A stretch of DNA of 64,000 bases from Gracilinema caldarium DSM 7334 (GCF_000219725.1 NC_015732.1:248001-312000), one strand, 5' to 3'; positions 28,362 through 38,675 are shown, numbered from the stretch's first letter. The notes: generated by a model from the letters alone, not told the origin. Translations and numbers: made by a program.

Positions 28362-28808
28362 TTACCCTTCGATTTTAATGAGTTTTCGTCGTGATTCTGG
28401 TCGTTTCTTGATATTCAGCGTCAGAAGTCCGTTCTTAAAGGTCGCGGTAATGGAATCTGAATCCACATCGTCGGGCAAGGTAAAGGACCGGCGGAAGGAT
28501 TCGCTGTACCGTTCATGGATCAGATAGGATCCTTTCTTTTCCTCTTTGCTTTCATCCTTCTTGGATTCGATGGTGAGCACCTGGCCATCCACATGGACTT
28601 CTACGCTCTTTTCGTCATAGCCGGGAAGTTCCGCTTCCAGAACATACCCTTCGTCGGTTTCCCGGACATCGACAGCAGGAACCCGGCTTGAAAGACTGGT
28701 TCGAGCGGGGGTCATGGGGGACTCACCAAAGAAGGAATTGATGAGCCGGTCAAAATCATCCAGGGCGTTCTGGATTGTTACAGGGCGATAGAGACTTAAT
28801 GCGTTCAT
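28362..28808 (-). CDS. Hsp20/alpha-crystallin family small heat-shock protein
   Basis: 148 residues from ATG 28808, which has AAGGAGG at ideal spacing; the frame runs up to 28838. The alpha-crystallin domain covers ~45-140 with AELPGYDEKSVEVHVDGQVL, the FRRSFTLPDDV strand and the conserved KNGLLTLNIKK near the end. It holds unfolding proteins in oligomers for refolding by DnaK. No CIRCE element was seen, but a 14-bp sequence in the upstream gap is repeated further toward the divergent gene. Confidence 0.95.
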   Translation of the reverse strand: MNALSLYRPVTIQNALDDFDRLINSFFGESPMTPARTSLSSRVPAVDVRETDEGYVLEAELPGYDEKSVEVHVDGQVLTIESKKDESKEEKKGSYLIHERYSESFRRSFTLPDDVDSDSITATFKNGLLTLNIKKRPESRRKLIKIEG

Positions 28809-29151
28809 AGGGTACCTCCTTATTGTAAGTTGTTTCAAATCATAGCGGGGTTTACAGCCCCTTCTTGTAGTGCATCAATATATTAGCAAAAATCGTGCCA
28901 AGTTTGCCTGTGTATATTATATATAATCTATATAAAGAAATAGCTCGTTTTATGTTGATGAAGTGCCGGGGCCGAAAGGATCCCCCAGGTCATGGGTGTG
29001 GAAAAAAGAATCAGTTGTGTTAAAAATACCCAATAATGCTGTGTATTTATGACACAATAAGCCGTTGTGTAAGGGCTGTTGGTGCATCAATATATGGTCA
29101 TTTGAACCCGCTTGATACGGTGGGCATATTCGGTCCATAGTAGGGTTGTTT
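28809..29151. promoter_or_regulatory. Divergent intergenic region with 14-bp direct repeat
   Basis: This 343-bp gap separates hsp20 from the divergent PRiA4_ORF3 gene. GTGCATCAATATAT occurs at 28870-28883 and again at 29082-29095, one copy near each gene, which would suit a shared regulator. An AT-rich run at about 28913-28945 ends in TATAAAGAAATAG, the same 13 bases found near 12330. No gene is seen here. Confidence 0.45.
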
Positions 29152-31173
29152 ATGACCATTGAACAGGAAGACAGGCTGTATACGTTTCTCGAAGAACGGA
29201 TTGAGCCCTTTCATGTGGCTGATGTGGTTGAAGCCATATATAAAACCGATTCTACCGGAGCATATCGGTTAGACGAAGAAGTGCATACCTTTCTCGAAAA
29301 ACGCCGTCTGGCCTTTCCCCTGGCGAACCGATATTACCAGACCAGGCGTGGCTATTTCGAACATGCCCGTTTTGTGATTCGGCCAACACGGCTTGAGATT
29401 CAAAATGGTATCCTGATTCCCGGGCATCGTTGTCTTCCCTTTGAAAACCCGATTTTGTTTCCCCACGAATTTCAGTTCCTCTGGAAAGGAGAGGTGGTTC
29501 CAAAAACTACTACGGAAGGGTCTCCTGAAGATTTCTATTCCTTTTACAATCTCTATGGAGAAGAGTATGCTCCGCAGTATATTGCAAGAGATAATCCTGA
29601 CAACGAAGTATCTTTTAATGCTCATCCCTATGAAGAGCCGGGAGAAGTATCCATCACTACGCTGGATTTACGAAGTTTTTATCGGGAAACTGCCTTTGTT
29701 CCGGGGTATGGGTTTATTGTAGAGGTAACCGACTGGAAAGCCGGTGTGTTTACTTTGCAGGAAGTTCTGCGTGAAGGGGAAGTTTCAGAGCCTTCCCGGG
29801 AATGGGCTCGACTGCTTGAACAGGGGTTTTTTACATCCTTTGAAATGATTGGTCCTGCTGCTTCTACCGAAGAACAGTTGGCTTTTGCATTCTGGTTTGG
29901 AGGGAGAAGATTGCTGGATCTGCCCGCTATGAGTGTCGAAACCTTTATGTATGAATATACCGAACGGATTGATACGGTTCCCTATGGGATGGAAACCCGC
30001 TTCTGGTATGCCGGCAAGGAAATCCCCGATATGAGTCACTGGACTGAAGATGGTGCTCCACCGGATAAAACTGAACTAGAAGAAATACTGTATACCTACG
30101 GACTCCCCGTGTCCGAATACGTGGTCCAATCCTATGTGCGGGATGCGCTCTATCAACAGGATAATGATCTGGCTGCTATTTTAGGCCGGATTGTTCCTGC
30201 TCCGATCAAAATGAACGGTGAGGATGAACTCATTTTAGCCCAGTACGTCATGGAGGTTTATGAAGCGTTCTCTCGAACCTACAGTATCTTTTTAGACAAG
30301 GATATGGGTCCGGTCCGGCACAGTGCCGCTGAATTACATACTGCTGTGGTCGCCCTAATGAGTCAGCTTAGCAGTCATGGTGTTGATCAATTCTGGCTGC
30401 CTCAGCATACCCTGGTGATACTTTCCCAGTTGCAGGTTCATTGTGCCCGTATTCTGGAAGATCTGGATCATGATGATCCCCATGAGGCTTCTGATCTCGA
30501 GACCATAGATATTGCTCTCGAAGGTATGATTGAAACCTATGAGGATATAAAGCATCGGGTTCAAGAGGCCCTCGATGGTTATCGGCGAAGCAGACTTTCG
30601 GTGGTTCGCTCTGAATCGCCGGATGCACTACAACCACAATGGCGGGCTCTTCAGCTTGTTATATCAGGCACTTCTATATGGCGCCGCATGCTTGTGTATG
30701 AAGCAAGTACCTTACATGAGTTGCACCAGATTATTATGGCTGTCTTAGGGTGGTCAGGACAAAAATTGCATGGATTTATCATTAATGGCGAACTCTATGA
30801 TGCGGAAGGAAATTCAAGTGATCGTGATGAGCGGCTTCTGACACTGGGTGAAATTGTTAAGAAAGGAATAACCGAATTTACCTATAATTACGATTACACT
30901 GCGGAATGGGAAATTCGTATAAGCATTTTGCATGCCCTGGAAGCTGGGGAAGCTCCTCAGCAGGTGTGTTGTGTTGCAGGAGAAGGGGCCGCTCCTCCTG
31001 AACATATAGGCGGAGCCTTGCGGTTTCGTCGTTTCCTGGCGGCCTTGGATAAGGAAAACACCGCTGAACAGGCAGAGGCACGCCAAGAATTAGGAGAAAG
31101 TTTTAATCCTCAGCTTTGTGATCTTTCTACTTGTAACAATCGCTTGTTATCTTTATCTTTAACAGGGTCTTGA
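29152..31173 (+). CDS. Large protein with C-terminal PRiA4_ORF3 domain
   Basis: 673 residues from ATG 29152 (a TTG two codons earlier is possible). Residues ~491-660 match the plasmid pRiA4b ORF-3 family: ALQLVISGTSIWRRMLV, then a charged W-S/G-Q..HGF segment and the FTYNYDYTAEWEIRI strand. That domain is usually a stand-alone ~180-residue protein near mobile elements. The first ~490 residues are acidic and contain no motif I recognise. Function is unknown. It precedes the PTS IIA gene by 52 bp. Confidence 0.72.
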   Translation: MTIEQEDRLYTFLEERIEPFHVADVVEAIYKTDSTGAYRLDEEVHTFLEKRRLAFPLANRYYQTRRGYFEHARFVIRPTRLEIQNGILIPGHRCLPFENPILFPHEFQFLWKGEVVPKTTTEGSPEDFYSFYNLYGEEYAPQYIARDNPDNEVSFNAHPYEEPGEVSITTLDLRSFYRETAFVPGYGFIVEVTDWKAGVFTLQEVLREGEVSEPSREWARLLEQGFFTSFEMIGPAASTEEQLAFAFWFGGRRLLDLPAMSVETFMYEYTERIDTVPYGMETRFWYAGKEIPDMSHWTEDGAPPDKTELEEILYTYGLPVSEYVVQSYVRDALYQQDNDLAAILGRIVPAPIKMNGEDELILAQYVMEVYEAFSRTYSIFLDKDMGPVRHSAAELHTAVVALMSQLSSHGVDQFWLPQHTLVILSQLQVHCARILEDLDHDDPHEASDLETIDIALEGMIETYEDIKHRVQEALDGYRRSRLSVVRSESPDALQPQWRALQLVISGTSIWRRMLVYEASTLHELHQIIMAVLGWSGQKLHGFIINGELYDAEGNSSDRDERLLTLGEIVKKGITEFTYNYDYTAEWEIRISILHALEAGEAPQQVCCVAGEGAAPPEHIGGALRFRRFLAALDKENTAEQAEARQELGESFNPQLCDLSTCNNRLLSLSLTGS

Positions 31174-31225
31174 ACTATTTTTTCTTATTTAACGCAACCT
31201 TAAGAATTATATACAAGGAGCGGCT

Positions 31226-31717
31226 ATGACAGGACAATCTGATATATTTTCTATAGAGCTCTCTTCTCTCATTGAGCGAGGCGGTGTTTTTTATAATATT
31301 GGCGGCTCTTCAGTTCAGGAAGTCTTAAGCAACTTGGTTGAAGTGGTTACTTTGCCTTTAGGTCTCTCTAAAGAACAACTAAAAAAAACAATTATTGAAC
31401 GGGAAGAACTCATGCCGACTGCGGTTGGTAATGGTATCGCTTTGCCGCATCCACGCAGCCCTCTTTTGGCTGACATTAAGGACCAGTTTATTACAATAGC
31501 CTTTTTACAAAAGGCTATTGACTGGAAGGCTCTGGACGGCAGGCCGGTTCAAACCCTCATTCTTATCGTTTCTGCTACTCCCAAGACTCATCTGTGGACC
31601 CTGTCCCGTATCAGTTTCCTCTGCCAGCAGGAATCGTTCCGGTCATTACTGGAACATCGGGCTTCAAAGGAAGAATTAATTGGGGCGATCCGTACTGCGG
31701 AAGTTGCCTGGAAATAA
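31226..31717 (+). CDS. PTS EIIA-type (PtsN/fructose-like) protein
   Basis: 163 residues of the fructose/nitrogen EIIA fold with the phosphorylatable His75 in GNGIALPHPR. No EIIB, EIIC or HPr gene is adjacent, so a regulatory PtsN-like role is more likely than direct sugar transport. It starts behind AAGGAG, 18 bp before transketolase, suggesting a link to carbon metabolism. Confidence 0.88.
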   Translation: MTGQSDIFSIELSSLIERGGVFYNIGGSSVQEVLSNLVEVVTLPLGLSKEQLKKTIIEREELMPTAVGNGIALPHPRSPLLADIKDQFITIAFLQKAIDWKALDGRPVQTLILIVSATPKTHLWTLSRISFLCQQESFRSLLEHRASKEELIGAIRTAEVAWK

Positions 31718-31735
31718 TTTGAGAAGGAGCAATAA

Positions 31736-33697
31736 ATGAATACAAAGGCGTTGGAAAAGGTAGCATTGAGTGTTCGTTCACTTTCGATGGATGCAATCCA
31801 AAAAGCCAATTCAGGGCATCCGGGGCTGCCCCTTGGTGCAGCCGAATTAGGTGCAATCCTTTATGGGGAAATTCTGCGGCATGATCCAAGCGATCCTGCA
31901 TGGGTAGACCGGGACCGTTTTGTGCTCTCTGCTGGACATGGTTCCATGTTTCTCTATTCCCTCTTACACCTGAGCGGATATCCCATCTCACTGGATGACA
32001 TTAAGTCCTTCCGCCAGATTGGTTCTCCCTGTGCAGGTCATCCTGAATATGGGGCTGCCCCAGGTATAGAAACCACCACCGGACCCCTTGGTCAGGGTAT
32101 TGCCACCGCGGTTGGTATGGCCATTGCCGAAGCATATTTGGCGGCACATTTTAATACCCCAGAACACAACATTATTAACCATTTTACCTATACCCTCGTC
32201 GGTGATGGATGTCTTCAGGAGGGCGTCTCTGCAGAAGCCTCAAGCCTGGCAGGGCACCTAAAGTTGGGTAAGCTCATTGCCTTTTATGATTCCAATAAGA
32301 TTACCATCGATGGCTCTACTGACCTCTCCTTTACCGAAGATGTGGCAAAACGCTACGAAGCCTATGGTTGGCAGGTGCTTAAAGGGTCCATGTACAATTT
32401 TGATGAGATCGCCCGTCTTGTGGCAGAAGCCAAGGCTGAAACTTCTAAGCCGAGCCTCATCATCCTTACCTCTGTTATTGGCAAGGGTGCCCCGAATAAA
32501 CAGGGAAGCCATTCGGTTCATGGGGCTCCCCTCGGTGCGGACGAAATCGCCGCGACCCGGCAAGCCCTCGGAATTCCCCATGAGTTCTATGTAGCCCCCG
32601 AAGCGGTGGAATACTTTGCTGTAAAACGGCAGGAATGGAAGAAAGCCCGTACCGAGTGGCAAGCCCGTTTCGATGCCTGGTCCAAGGCAAACCCTGACAA
32701 GCGTGCTGAATGGGATACGTATTTCAGCGGAAGTGCGAAACTTTTTTCGGCTCCTTCCTTCAGTCTCGGCGAAAAAATTGCTACCCGGACAGCTTCCAAC
32801 AAGGTCCTGGTTGAGGCAGCCCGGGCATTGCCGAATCTCGTGGGCGGCTCTGCGGACCTGCAAAGTCCCAACGCGGTCGCCTTGCCCGAAGTAGGCGTCT
32901 TTAGTGGTACTAACCGGAACGGACGGTATATCCATTTTGGTATCCGTGAGTTCGGTATGGCAGCCATTTCAAATGGTATCCAGCTTCATGGCGGGCTCAG
33001 GGCCTTCTGTGCTACCTTCCTTGTTTTTGCGGATTATCTCCGACCGGCCCTCAGACTTTCAGCCCTCATGAAACAGCCGGTTATCTATGTACTTACTCAT
33101 GATTCTATCTATATTGGCGAGGATGGCCCCACCCACCAGCCTGTAGAACACCTGGTAAGCCTCCGGGCTATTCCCAATGTCCGAGTCCTCCGCCCGGCCG
33201 ATGCGGAAGAGACTGCACTGGCATGGGAAATGGCCATTACACGGACCGATGGACCTACCGTATTAGCTCTGACCCGACAGAATGTGCCGGTCTTTGCAAA
33301 AGCTGATCCGGATTGGAAGGAGACTATTAAAACCGGTGCGTACATCGTAAAAAAGAGTGCCGGTAAAGCTGATCTTGTTATTATTGCTACCGGTTCTGAA
33401 GTATCTCTGGCTCTCGCCGCAGCGGAAAAGGTGCAGGGCAAGCAGATTCAGGTTGTATCGATGATAAGCCGAGAACTCTTTGAGCAGCAGCCCGATGCAA
33501 TTCGGCAGGCTATTGTTCCTGAGGGGGTACGAACCGTAGTGGTCGAAGCGGGCAGCCGTCTTGGCTGGGAATTCTGGGCAAAACGGGAGGATATCCTTTC
33601 GGTGGACCGCTTTGGCGAGTCTGGGCCGGGGGACAAGGTGGCGGAACATCTGGGCTTCACCGTGGATGCCCTGGTTGCCATCATTAACCGAGCATAG
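31736..33697 (+). CDS. tkt: Transketolase
   Basis: Thiamine-diphosphate enzyme moving two-carbon units between sugar phosphates in the pentose phosphate pathway. 653 residues, normal length. It shows SGHPGLPLG near the start, the ThDP/metal motif [13 protein letters not shown], and the pyrimidine domain with [10 protein letters not shown] and [21 protein letters not shown] precedes the ATG. It is flanked by EIIA and PlsC in the same direction. Confidence 0.96.
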   Translation: MNTKALEKVALSVRSLSMDAIQKANSGHPGLPLGAAELGAILYGEILRHDPSDPAWVDRDRFVLSAGHGSMFLYSLLHLSGYPISLDDIKSFRQIGSPCAGHPEYGAAPGIETTTGPLGQGIATAVGMAIAEAYLAAHFNTPEHNIINHFTYTLVGDGCLQEGVSAEASSLAGHLKLGKLIAFYDSNKITIDGSTDLSFTEDVAKRYEAYGWQVLKGSMYNFDEIARLVAEAKAETSKPSLIILTSVIGKGAPNKQGSHSVHGAPLGADEIAATRQALGIPHEFYVAPEAVEYFAVKRQEWKKARTEWQARFDAWSKANPDKRAEWDTYFSGSAKLFSAPSFSLGEKIATRTASNKVLVEAARALPNLVGGSADLQSPNAVALPEVGVFSGTNRNGRYIHFGIREFGMAAISNGIQLHGGLRAFCATFLVFADYLRPALRLSALMKQPVIYVLTHDSIYIGEDGPTHQPVEHLVSLRAIPNVRVLRPADAEETALAWEMAITRTDGPTVLALTRQNVPVFAKADPDWKETIKTGAYIVKKSAGKADLVIIATGSEVSLALAAAEKVQGKQIQVVSMISRELFEQQPDAIRQAIVPEGVRTVVVEAGSRLGWEFWAKREDILSVDRFGESGPGDKVAEHLGFTVDALVAIINRA

Positions 33698-33708
33698 AGG
33701 TGGGAAGC

Positions 33709-34548
33709 ATGGCCACAGTGTTTGAAGGTGATTCCTATAAGACCCCGGACAAGGTACAACGAGCCCTCCGGGAGTATATGCTCCTCGGAACTCGGTGGAG
33801 TCCCTATAGTTTTTTTATAAAGGTCATTTTTAAGTACCGGGCGCTGGCTCTTAAAGGACTCTATACTGATAATGTATGGGCCGACAGTTCCCGGGAGCTC
33901 ATGGGATACCTGGAAAGCTGTGGTGCCAAATTTGATATCCGGGGGATTGATAATATAAAAAAGGTGCCCGGTCCCATAGTTTTTGTTGCTAACCATATGG
34001 GAACCATGGAAACCACCATACTCCCCGGACTTATCTGTCCCATAAAACCGGTAACCTATGTGGTTAAAGAAAAACTGGTTCATGGTCCCATTTGGGGGCC
34101 GATTATGCGGTCCCGGGATCCCATAACGGTAACCAGAAAAGATCCCCGGCGGGATTTGGAAGCGGTTCTCACAGGAGGCTCCGAGCGGCTTGCAAAGGGA
34201 ATTTCAATTATTATATTTCCCCAGGGAACAAGGACAGAGATTTTTGATCGAACCAAGTTTAACAGTCTGGGTATTAAGCTCGCCCTTAAGGCGGGAGTAC
34301 CCATCGTTCCTGTGGCGTTGAAAACCGATTATTGGAGCAACGGGACTTTACTTAAAGGCTTCGGTCCTGTACACCGGGACCGAACCGTGTATATTGAATT
34401 CGGCAAACCCCTTATGCTTGAAGGCCGCGGCAAAGCCCAGCACGAAGCTTGTCTCGACTTTATAGAGTCCAGGCTGCGCCAGTGGGGTGCGAAGGTGGTG
34501 GAACCGGGGCAGGGTGCTGGACCCGCTCCAGAGACAGCAGACACTTAA
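33709..34548 (+). CDS. PlsC-like 1-acylglycerol-3-phosphate acyltransferase
   Basis: 279 residues from ATG 33709, chosen because GAGGTGGG is well placed; GTG 33700 is also open. The catalytic box reads NHMGTMET: the histidine is present, but the usual H-x4-D has Glu at the acidic position. The second block reads FPQGTRT, where FPEGTRS is typical. It is probably an acyltransferase with altered active-site details, so activity and substrate need caution. It follows transketolase by 11 bp. Confidence 0.8.
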   Translation: MATVFEGDSYKTPDKVQRALREYMLLGTRWSPYSFFIKVIFKYRALALKGLYTDNVWADSSRELMGYLESCGAKFDIRGIDNIKKVPGPIVFVANHMGTMETTILPGLICPIKPVTYVVKEKLVHGPIWGPIMRSRDPITVTRKDPRRDLEAVLTGGSERLAKGISIIIFPQGTRTEIFDRTKFNSLGIKLALKAGVPIVPVALKTDYWSNGTLLKGFGPVHRDRTVYIEFGKPLMLEGRGKAQHEACLDFIESRLRQWGAKVVEPGQGAGPAPETADT

Positions 34549-34561
34549 AAAGAAAAGCGCC

Positions 34562-35701
34562 TTATTGGGCACGCTTCCCTAGAAGTACAGCCCGAACCAG
34601 ATTGGCCGCTGCGAACTGCAGGTTCCTGCGGCCATGTTTCATCATAGCTTCCAAGGTTTCTTCACCGCAGGAAATAGAAACTGCATAATCAAAAAGATCT
34701 AAGAGCCGGTCCTGTTCACCCGTAAGGGCTCCGGAGAGGAGAGCTACGGGGACTCCGGCACTTTTACAGGCCCGGGAGACCACTGCACAGAGCTTTCCCT
34801 TCGCTGTTTGGCTGTCGGTTCGGCCTTCACCGGTAATGACCAGGTCCGTATGTTTAAGGGCCTGCGTCATGCCGGTGTAGTTCATCACCAAAAGAGCCCC
34901 CGATTCTATGGATGCTTTCAGGCAGATTCGCAGCGCTGCCCCCAGTCCTCCGGCGGCTCCGTCGCCAGGATGGTCCGTGTCGTCTGCAAGTCCCGCCCGA
35001 ATCCATGCCTGTCCCAGTTTTTTCAATCCCTCATCCAGAAGCGGTATCATGTCGGGGGTTGCTCCCTTTTGAGGACCAAATACTGCGGCAGCTCCCTCTG
35101 GGCCAGTTAAAGGATTGGTCACATCGCAGGCAACCTTAATGGAGACGTTTTGTATTCGGGGGTCAGCCTTATCTGAACGAAATTGCTTAATATGAAGCAA
35201 AGCTTCTCCACCCTGTCCAATCAGCGCACCGCGTTCGTCAAGGATTTCGAATCCCAGGGCCTGGAGCATGCCAATACCGCCGTCCACGGTGGCACTTCCG
35301 CCAATACCGATAACCAGTTCTTCTACACCAGCATCGAGAGCTGCCTTGATGAGCTCTCCGGTACCATAAGTACTCGCTTTAAGGGGATTGAGCTTCCCTG
35401 GAGGGACTAATTCGATGCCGGAAGCGCTGGCCATATCGAGAATAGCGGTTTTTCCCCCATTGATAAGACCATAGAATGCGGTCACAGGCTCTCCCAGCGG
35501 GCCATGAACCTGAACTGGTTTGAGTGTTCCGCCAATTGCTTCGGTTACAATCCGGGCGGTGCCCTCTCCACCATCAGCCAGGGGAAATGTTTTTATGTTG
35601 ATGGATGAATCAATGTTCCGAATACCTTCTGCGATGGCAATGCAGGCTTCCTGGGCGGTCATATTGCCTTTAAATGAGTCTGGAGCGACGATAATGGTCA
35701 T
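34562..35701 (-). CDS. Glycerate kinase (GlxK/GarK type)
   Basis: Phosphorylates D-glycerate to phosphoglycerate. 379 residues, the family's normal size. Characteristic blocks are VAPDSFKGNMTAQEAC at the start, GGEGTARIV, and GGSATVDGGIGMLQALG. GGAGG precedes the ATG. The next gene upstream encodes a CdaR-like sugar-diacid regulator, and a perfect palindrome lies between them, so induction by a sugar-acid substrate is likely. Confidence 0.94.
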   Translation of the reverse strand: MTIIVAPDSFKGNMTAQEACIAIAEGIRNIDSSINIKTFPLADGGEGTARIVTEAIGGTLKPVQVHGPLGEPVTAFYGLINGGKTAILDMASASGIELVPPGKLNPLKASTYGTGELIKAALDAGVEELVIGIGGSATVDGGIGMLQALGFEILDERGALIGQGGEALLHIKQFRSDKADPRIQNVSIKVACDVTNPLTGPEGAAAVFGPQKGATPDMIPLLDEGLKKLGQAWIRAGLADDTDHPGDGAAGGLGAALRICLKASIESGALLVMNYTGMTQALKHTDLVITGEGRTDSQTAKGKLCAVVSRACKSAGVPVALLSGALTGEQDRLLDLFDYAVSISCGEETLEAMMKHGRRNLQFAAANLVRAVLLGKRAQ

Positions 35702-35780
35702 GGTTTACCTCCGGGTAATCTTAAGTGTATATCAATCTGTTACTGATTTTGAGGGCCTAATTACCGATTTTTTCTCAAAT

Positions 35781-35801
35781 TACTGTGCACTGTGCACAGT
35801 A
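35781..35801. promoter_or_regulatory. Palindromic operator candidate upstream of glycerate kinase
   Basis: TACTGTGCAC and GTGCACAGTA form a perfect 10-bp inverted repeat around one central T. It lies 80 bp upstream of the kinase ATG and just downstream of the regulator stop. It is a plausible binding site for the CdaR-like protein, as the only regulator next to it. Confidence 0.6.
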
Positions 35802-35837
35802 TGTATATCCCTTTGCATGACGCACAGTGGAAGGTCA

Positions 35838-36995
35838 TCATGTGTGATGCATAGTCTGATTAATGTAATAGGCGAATATTCGAATATAATCTTTCCAGTC
35901 GCTTTCCTTGAGTATATCAAGACCCAGCAAATCTTCAATTTTTTTCATCCGGTTGGTCAGTGAATTTCGATGCAGATGCAGGTTGTCTGCTGTCTCTTGT
36001 ATGGAAAAATTGGTTTTTGCAAGGGCGAGAAGGGTTTCAGGAAGCCAGACCGGTAGTTTTCCGCTTAGCCTGCGTTTTATTAGTGCAAGGGTATATTCAA
36101 AGATGCTTACGAATTCAGGATGGAATATGGGATCTGTCAGCATTGCCATGATATGACAATACAACATATGTATTGGTTCATTGGTTGCCTCATAATGCCG
36201 TTTGAGCCAGAGTAGTTCCTTATATGCCAGATGAAACCTGCTCACATCATGCTGGATCATAGCCACATAGCAGTGACTTTCCGGCAGATGTTTCTGAATT
36301 GATTTCACATAACTTCGGATTGAGTTTTCCCATGCTTTTAAACTATCTGATTGTATCTCATTGGTTAATTTAAAAATCAGGATATCCTTATGGCTTGTAC
36401 TGGTTATAATATCCTGTTTACTACGTAAGGCCTGCTCTTTAAGGAGCCTGATACCAGACTCAGGGTCGATCGTTGGAGGCAAGGTAATGAGGATAGGCGT
36501 TCGTGGCTGCACAGGATCGTAGCCCATTCGGCGGGCAAGTTCGTGAAGGGCTGTACCTTCGGATGATTCGGGATTCAGCAGGTGAGCGATAAAACGGTTC
36601 ATGCCGGCCTGCTGTCGCAGCATCTGGTCCCGTAAATTTTCCAGTTCCATGAAGGTTTCTAGACTTACCTTTATAGCATAGGCAAGACTGCGGACATCGG
36701 CGGGCTTACCAGTTACACCGACAACGCCAATAAACTGTCCCTTCTGTTGGATAGGAAGATTGACTCCTGGCTTCACACCTGGGGCCAGATCAATAGTCTC
36801 TTCTATAATTTCAATTAGAGATTGGGTCAGTATAAGCCGATGGGCTGCATCATGATAAGTGCCAACCCGGCTCGGATCTCTGCTTGCGATGATGATACCA
36901 TCCTGATTCATTATATTGATATTTTGGTCTATGTGTTCTCCGAGTTTTGCTAAGAATGATCGAGCTAATTCCACCGACAGGATTTCTGATGCCAT
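35838..36995 (-). CDS. CdaR/PucR-type sugar-diacid-responsive regulator
   Basis: 385 residues. The N-terminal ~130 form a diacid-recognition domain (GTYHDAAHRLI, PGVNLPIQQKGQFIGVVGVTG). The C-terminus has the PucR-type helix-turn-helix (IQETADNLHLHRNSLTNRMKKI less than 20 residues at a time). In E. coli CdaR activates glucarate, galactarate and glycerate use. AAAGGAG lies 11 bases before the ATG. It reads in the same direction as the glycerate kinase, with 136 bp between them. Confidence 0.9.
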   Translation of the reverse strand: MASEILSVELARSFLAKLGEHIDQNINIMNQDGIIIASRDPSRVGTYHDAAHRLILTQSLIEIIEETIDLAPGVKPGVNLPIQQKGQFIGVVGVTGKPADVRSLAYAIKVSLETFMELENLRDQMLRQQAGMNRFIAHLLNPESSEGTALHELARRMGYDPVQPRTPILITLPPTIDPESGIRLLKEQALRSKQDIITSTSHKDILIFKLTNEIQSDSLKAWENSIRSYVKSIQKHLPESHCYVAMIQHDVSRFHLAYKELLWLKRHYEATNEPIHMLYCHIMAMLTDPIFHPEFVSIFEYTLALIKRRLSGKLPVWLPETLLALAKTNFSIQETADNLHLHRNSLTNRMKKIEDLLGLDILKESDWKDYIRIFAYYINQTMHHT

Positions 36996-37103
36996 TGAGC
37001 ATGCACTCCTTTCCCTTCAAGGTTTATTATCAGGGTAATAGAGAAATTTCTCAAGGAGAAGAAATTCCATACTACAGCTTAAATCTAACCTCTTGCCCTT
37101 TCT

Positions 37104-38675
37104 ATGACTATGTTTGATACTACTCCTATGCAGAAAAAAGTTGGTCTACAATGCTTCGTTAAAAGCCTATGGTTCCTCATGTTTCTATGGTTTCTTGTGC
37201 CTTTGTTTTCGCAGGATCAAACTGATCCACTGGCTCCAGGTTCAGGCAGTACCGCAGTGGTGTTACGTCAGGCCTTCTCCGGGCCTTATACGATGGTGGA
37301 ACGTTCTGATTGGGCCAGGTACGATAACGGAACATATATTGGCCATGTATACCGGGAAGTGCGCTATCAGCTGAGGCCGGTGCAGGAGTCCGCAGTCATC
37401 CGTTATAATGGAATGGTCTATGTGTTTGAAGAAACCCTGCGGGACCTGCAAAAATCAGCCCGTTCTTTGGATGACATTATACCGGTGGAGTTTACCCTCA
37501 CCCCAGCGGGGGTCATCAATATAAAACATGATTCAGGATATCCTGCTTTGCGTAATTTCCCCCAATTTGTCGATAAACCACTCCTGCCTGGAGACCGTTG
37601 GGTCGGCCAAGGGCAGCGGATTGTGGATCCCCGGAACGACGGTAATCGGGTGAATCTTCCTATTGTGGTAGAGTATGTGTTTCAGGGTACAGAGCTTTAT
37701 AAGGGAGAGCCGGTATATCGAATCCGGGCTCAATATGCTACCCGCTATAAGGCAGTTAGCCGAAGTGGTAAGAGCGGGACCGGGGCTTTTACCGAAGCGA
37801 GCGGCAAACATGTGGTGGATATTCTCCTTCGGACTTCCGATGGCAGACTGGTGCTGATGCGGGACAACCTTGACGAGACCTTCACCTGGAACGACGGCTC
37901 TTCGGTGCGTTATAAGGGGTTTACTCTGACTTTCAGTGAGGGTTTTCTGCCCTATGATCGGGGAACAGTGGTGGCCCAGCTAGAGCGCCAGTTTGGAGGT
38001 AGCAAAGATACCGCCGAGACCGGAAGGAGCGGAGACACGGGAACAGTAGCCGGGGCAGGCGGTACTGTACGTCCGGAGGCGACAGCAGGGGTCAGCAATA
38101 CTGGTTCAGGAATTGCGATGGCCGGTACTTCCGGGGATGAAAGAATAACAAGGGCTGGTTCCGAGGTGCCGCAGGCCGGGACCGGGGATTTTCAGCTGGA
38201 CCAGGGTCAAGGCGGAGCTGGGGCGGTGGACCCTATAGCAGGCGGAGCCGGTGCAGTGCTGGATATTCCAGATCAGAATATCGAAATTGCCAACGTTCCT
38301 GAGGGGGTCAAGCTCACGATCCGGGATATCCGTTTTGTAGCCGATTCAGACCAGATCCTGCCAGCAGAACGGGGTAGATTGGATTTGATAGCCCAGGCGC
38401 TGAAGTCGATTCTTCAGAGTGCTCCAAACAAGCCCATGATACTTGTAGAAGGCCATACTGCTGCGGTCGGAAAGCCCGCGGGGGAACAGGAACTATCGGT
38501 GATGCGGGCAAAAAAAATTGTTGATGAACTGGTAGTCCGGGGCATCCCGGCGGATCGATTCATGTATAAAGGCTGGGGTAGTACCAAACCCATAGCCGAC
38601 AACAGTACCGAAGCCGGCAGGGCGAAAAACCGCCGGGTGGAAATCACCATCCTCGAAGGTGTGTCAGCAAACTGA
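37104..38675 (+). CDS. OmpA-family envelope protein, long form
   Basis: 523 residues. A signal peptide (SLWFLMFLWFLVPLFSQ) follows an N-terminal extension; the ATG at 37128 is an alternative start. The middle is strand-rich, followed by a glycine-rich, repeat-like linker (~300-390). The C-terminal ~120 residues are an OmpA peptidoglycan-binding domain with VEGHTAAVGKPAG and NRRVEITIL. It should bridge peptidoglycan and outer membrane. The 58.3-59.5 kb gene is a shorter paralog ending almost identically. Confidence 0.85.
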   Translation: MTMFDTTPMQKKVGLQCFVKSLWFLMFLWFLVPLFSQDQTDPLAPGSGSTAVVLRQAFSGPYTMVERSDWARYDNGTYIGHVYREVRYQLRPVQESAVIRYNGMVYVFEETLRDLQKSARSLDDIIPVEFTLTPAGVINIKHDSGYPALRNFPQFVDKPLLPGDRWVGQGQRIVDPRNDGNRVNLPIVVEYVFQGTELYKGEPVYRIRAQYATRYKAVSRSGKSGTGAFTEASGKHVVDILLRTSDGRLVLMRDNLDETFTWNDGSSVRYKGFTLTFSEGFLPYDRGTVVAQLERQFGGSKDTAETGRSGDTGTVAGAGGTVRPEATAGVSNTGSGIAMAGTSGDERITRAGSEVPQAGTGDFQLDQGQGGAGAVDPIAGGAGAVLDIPDQNIEIANVPEGVKLTIRDIRFVADSDQILPAERGRLDLIAQALKSILQSAPNKPMILVEGHTAAVGKPAGEQELSVMRAKKIVDELVVRGIPADRFMYKGWGSTKPIADNSTEAGRAKNRRVEITILEGVSAN

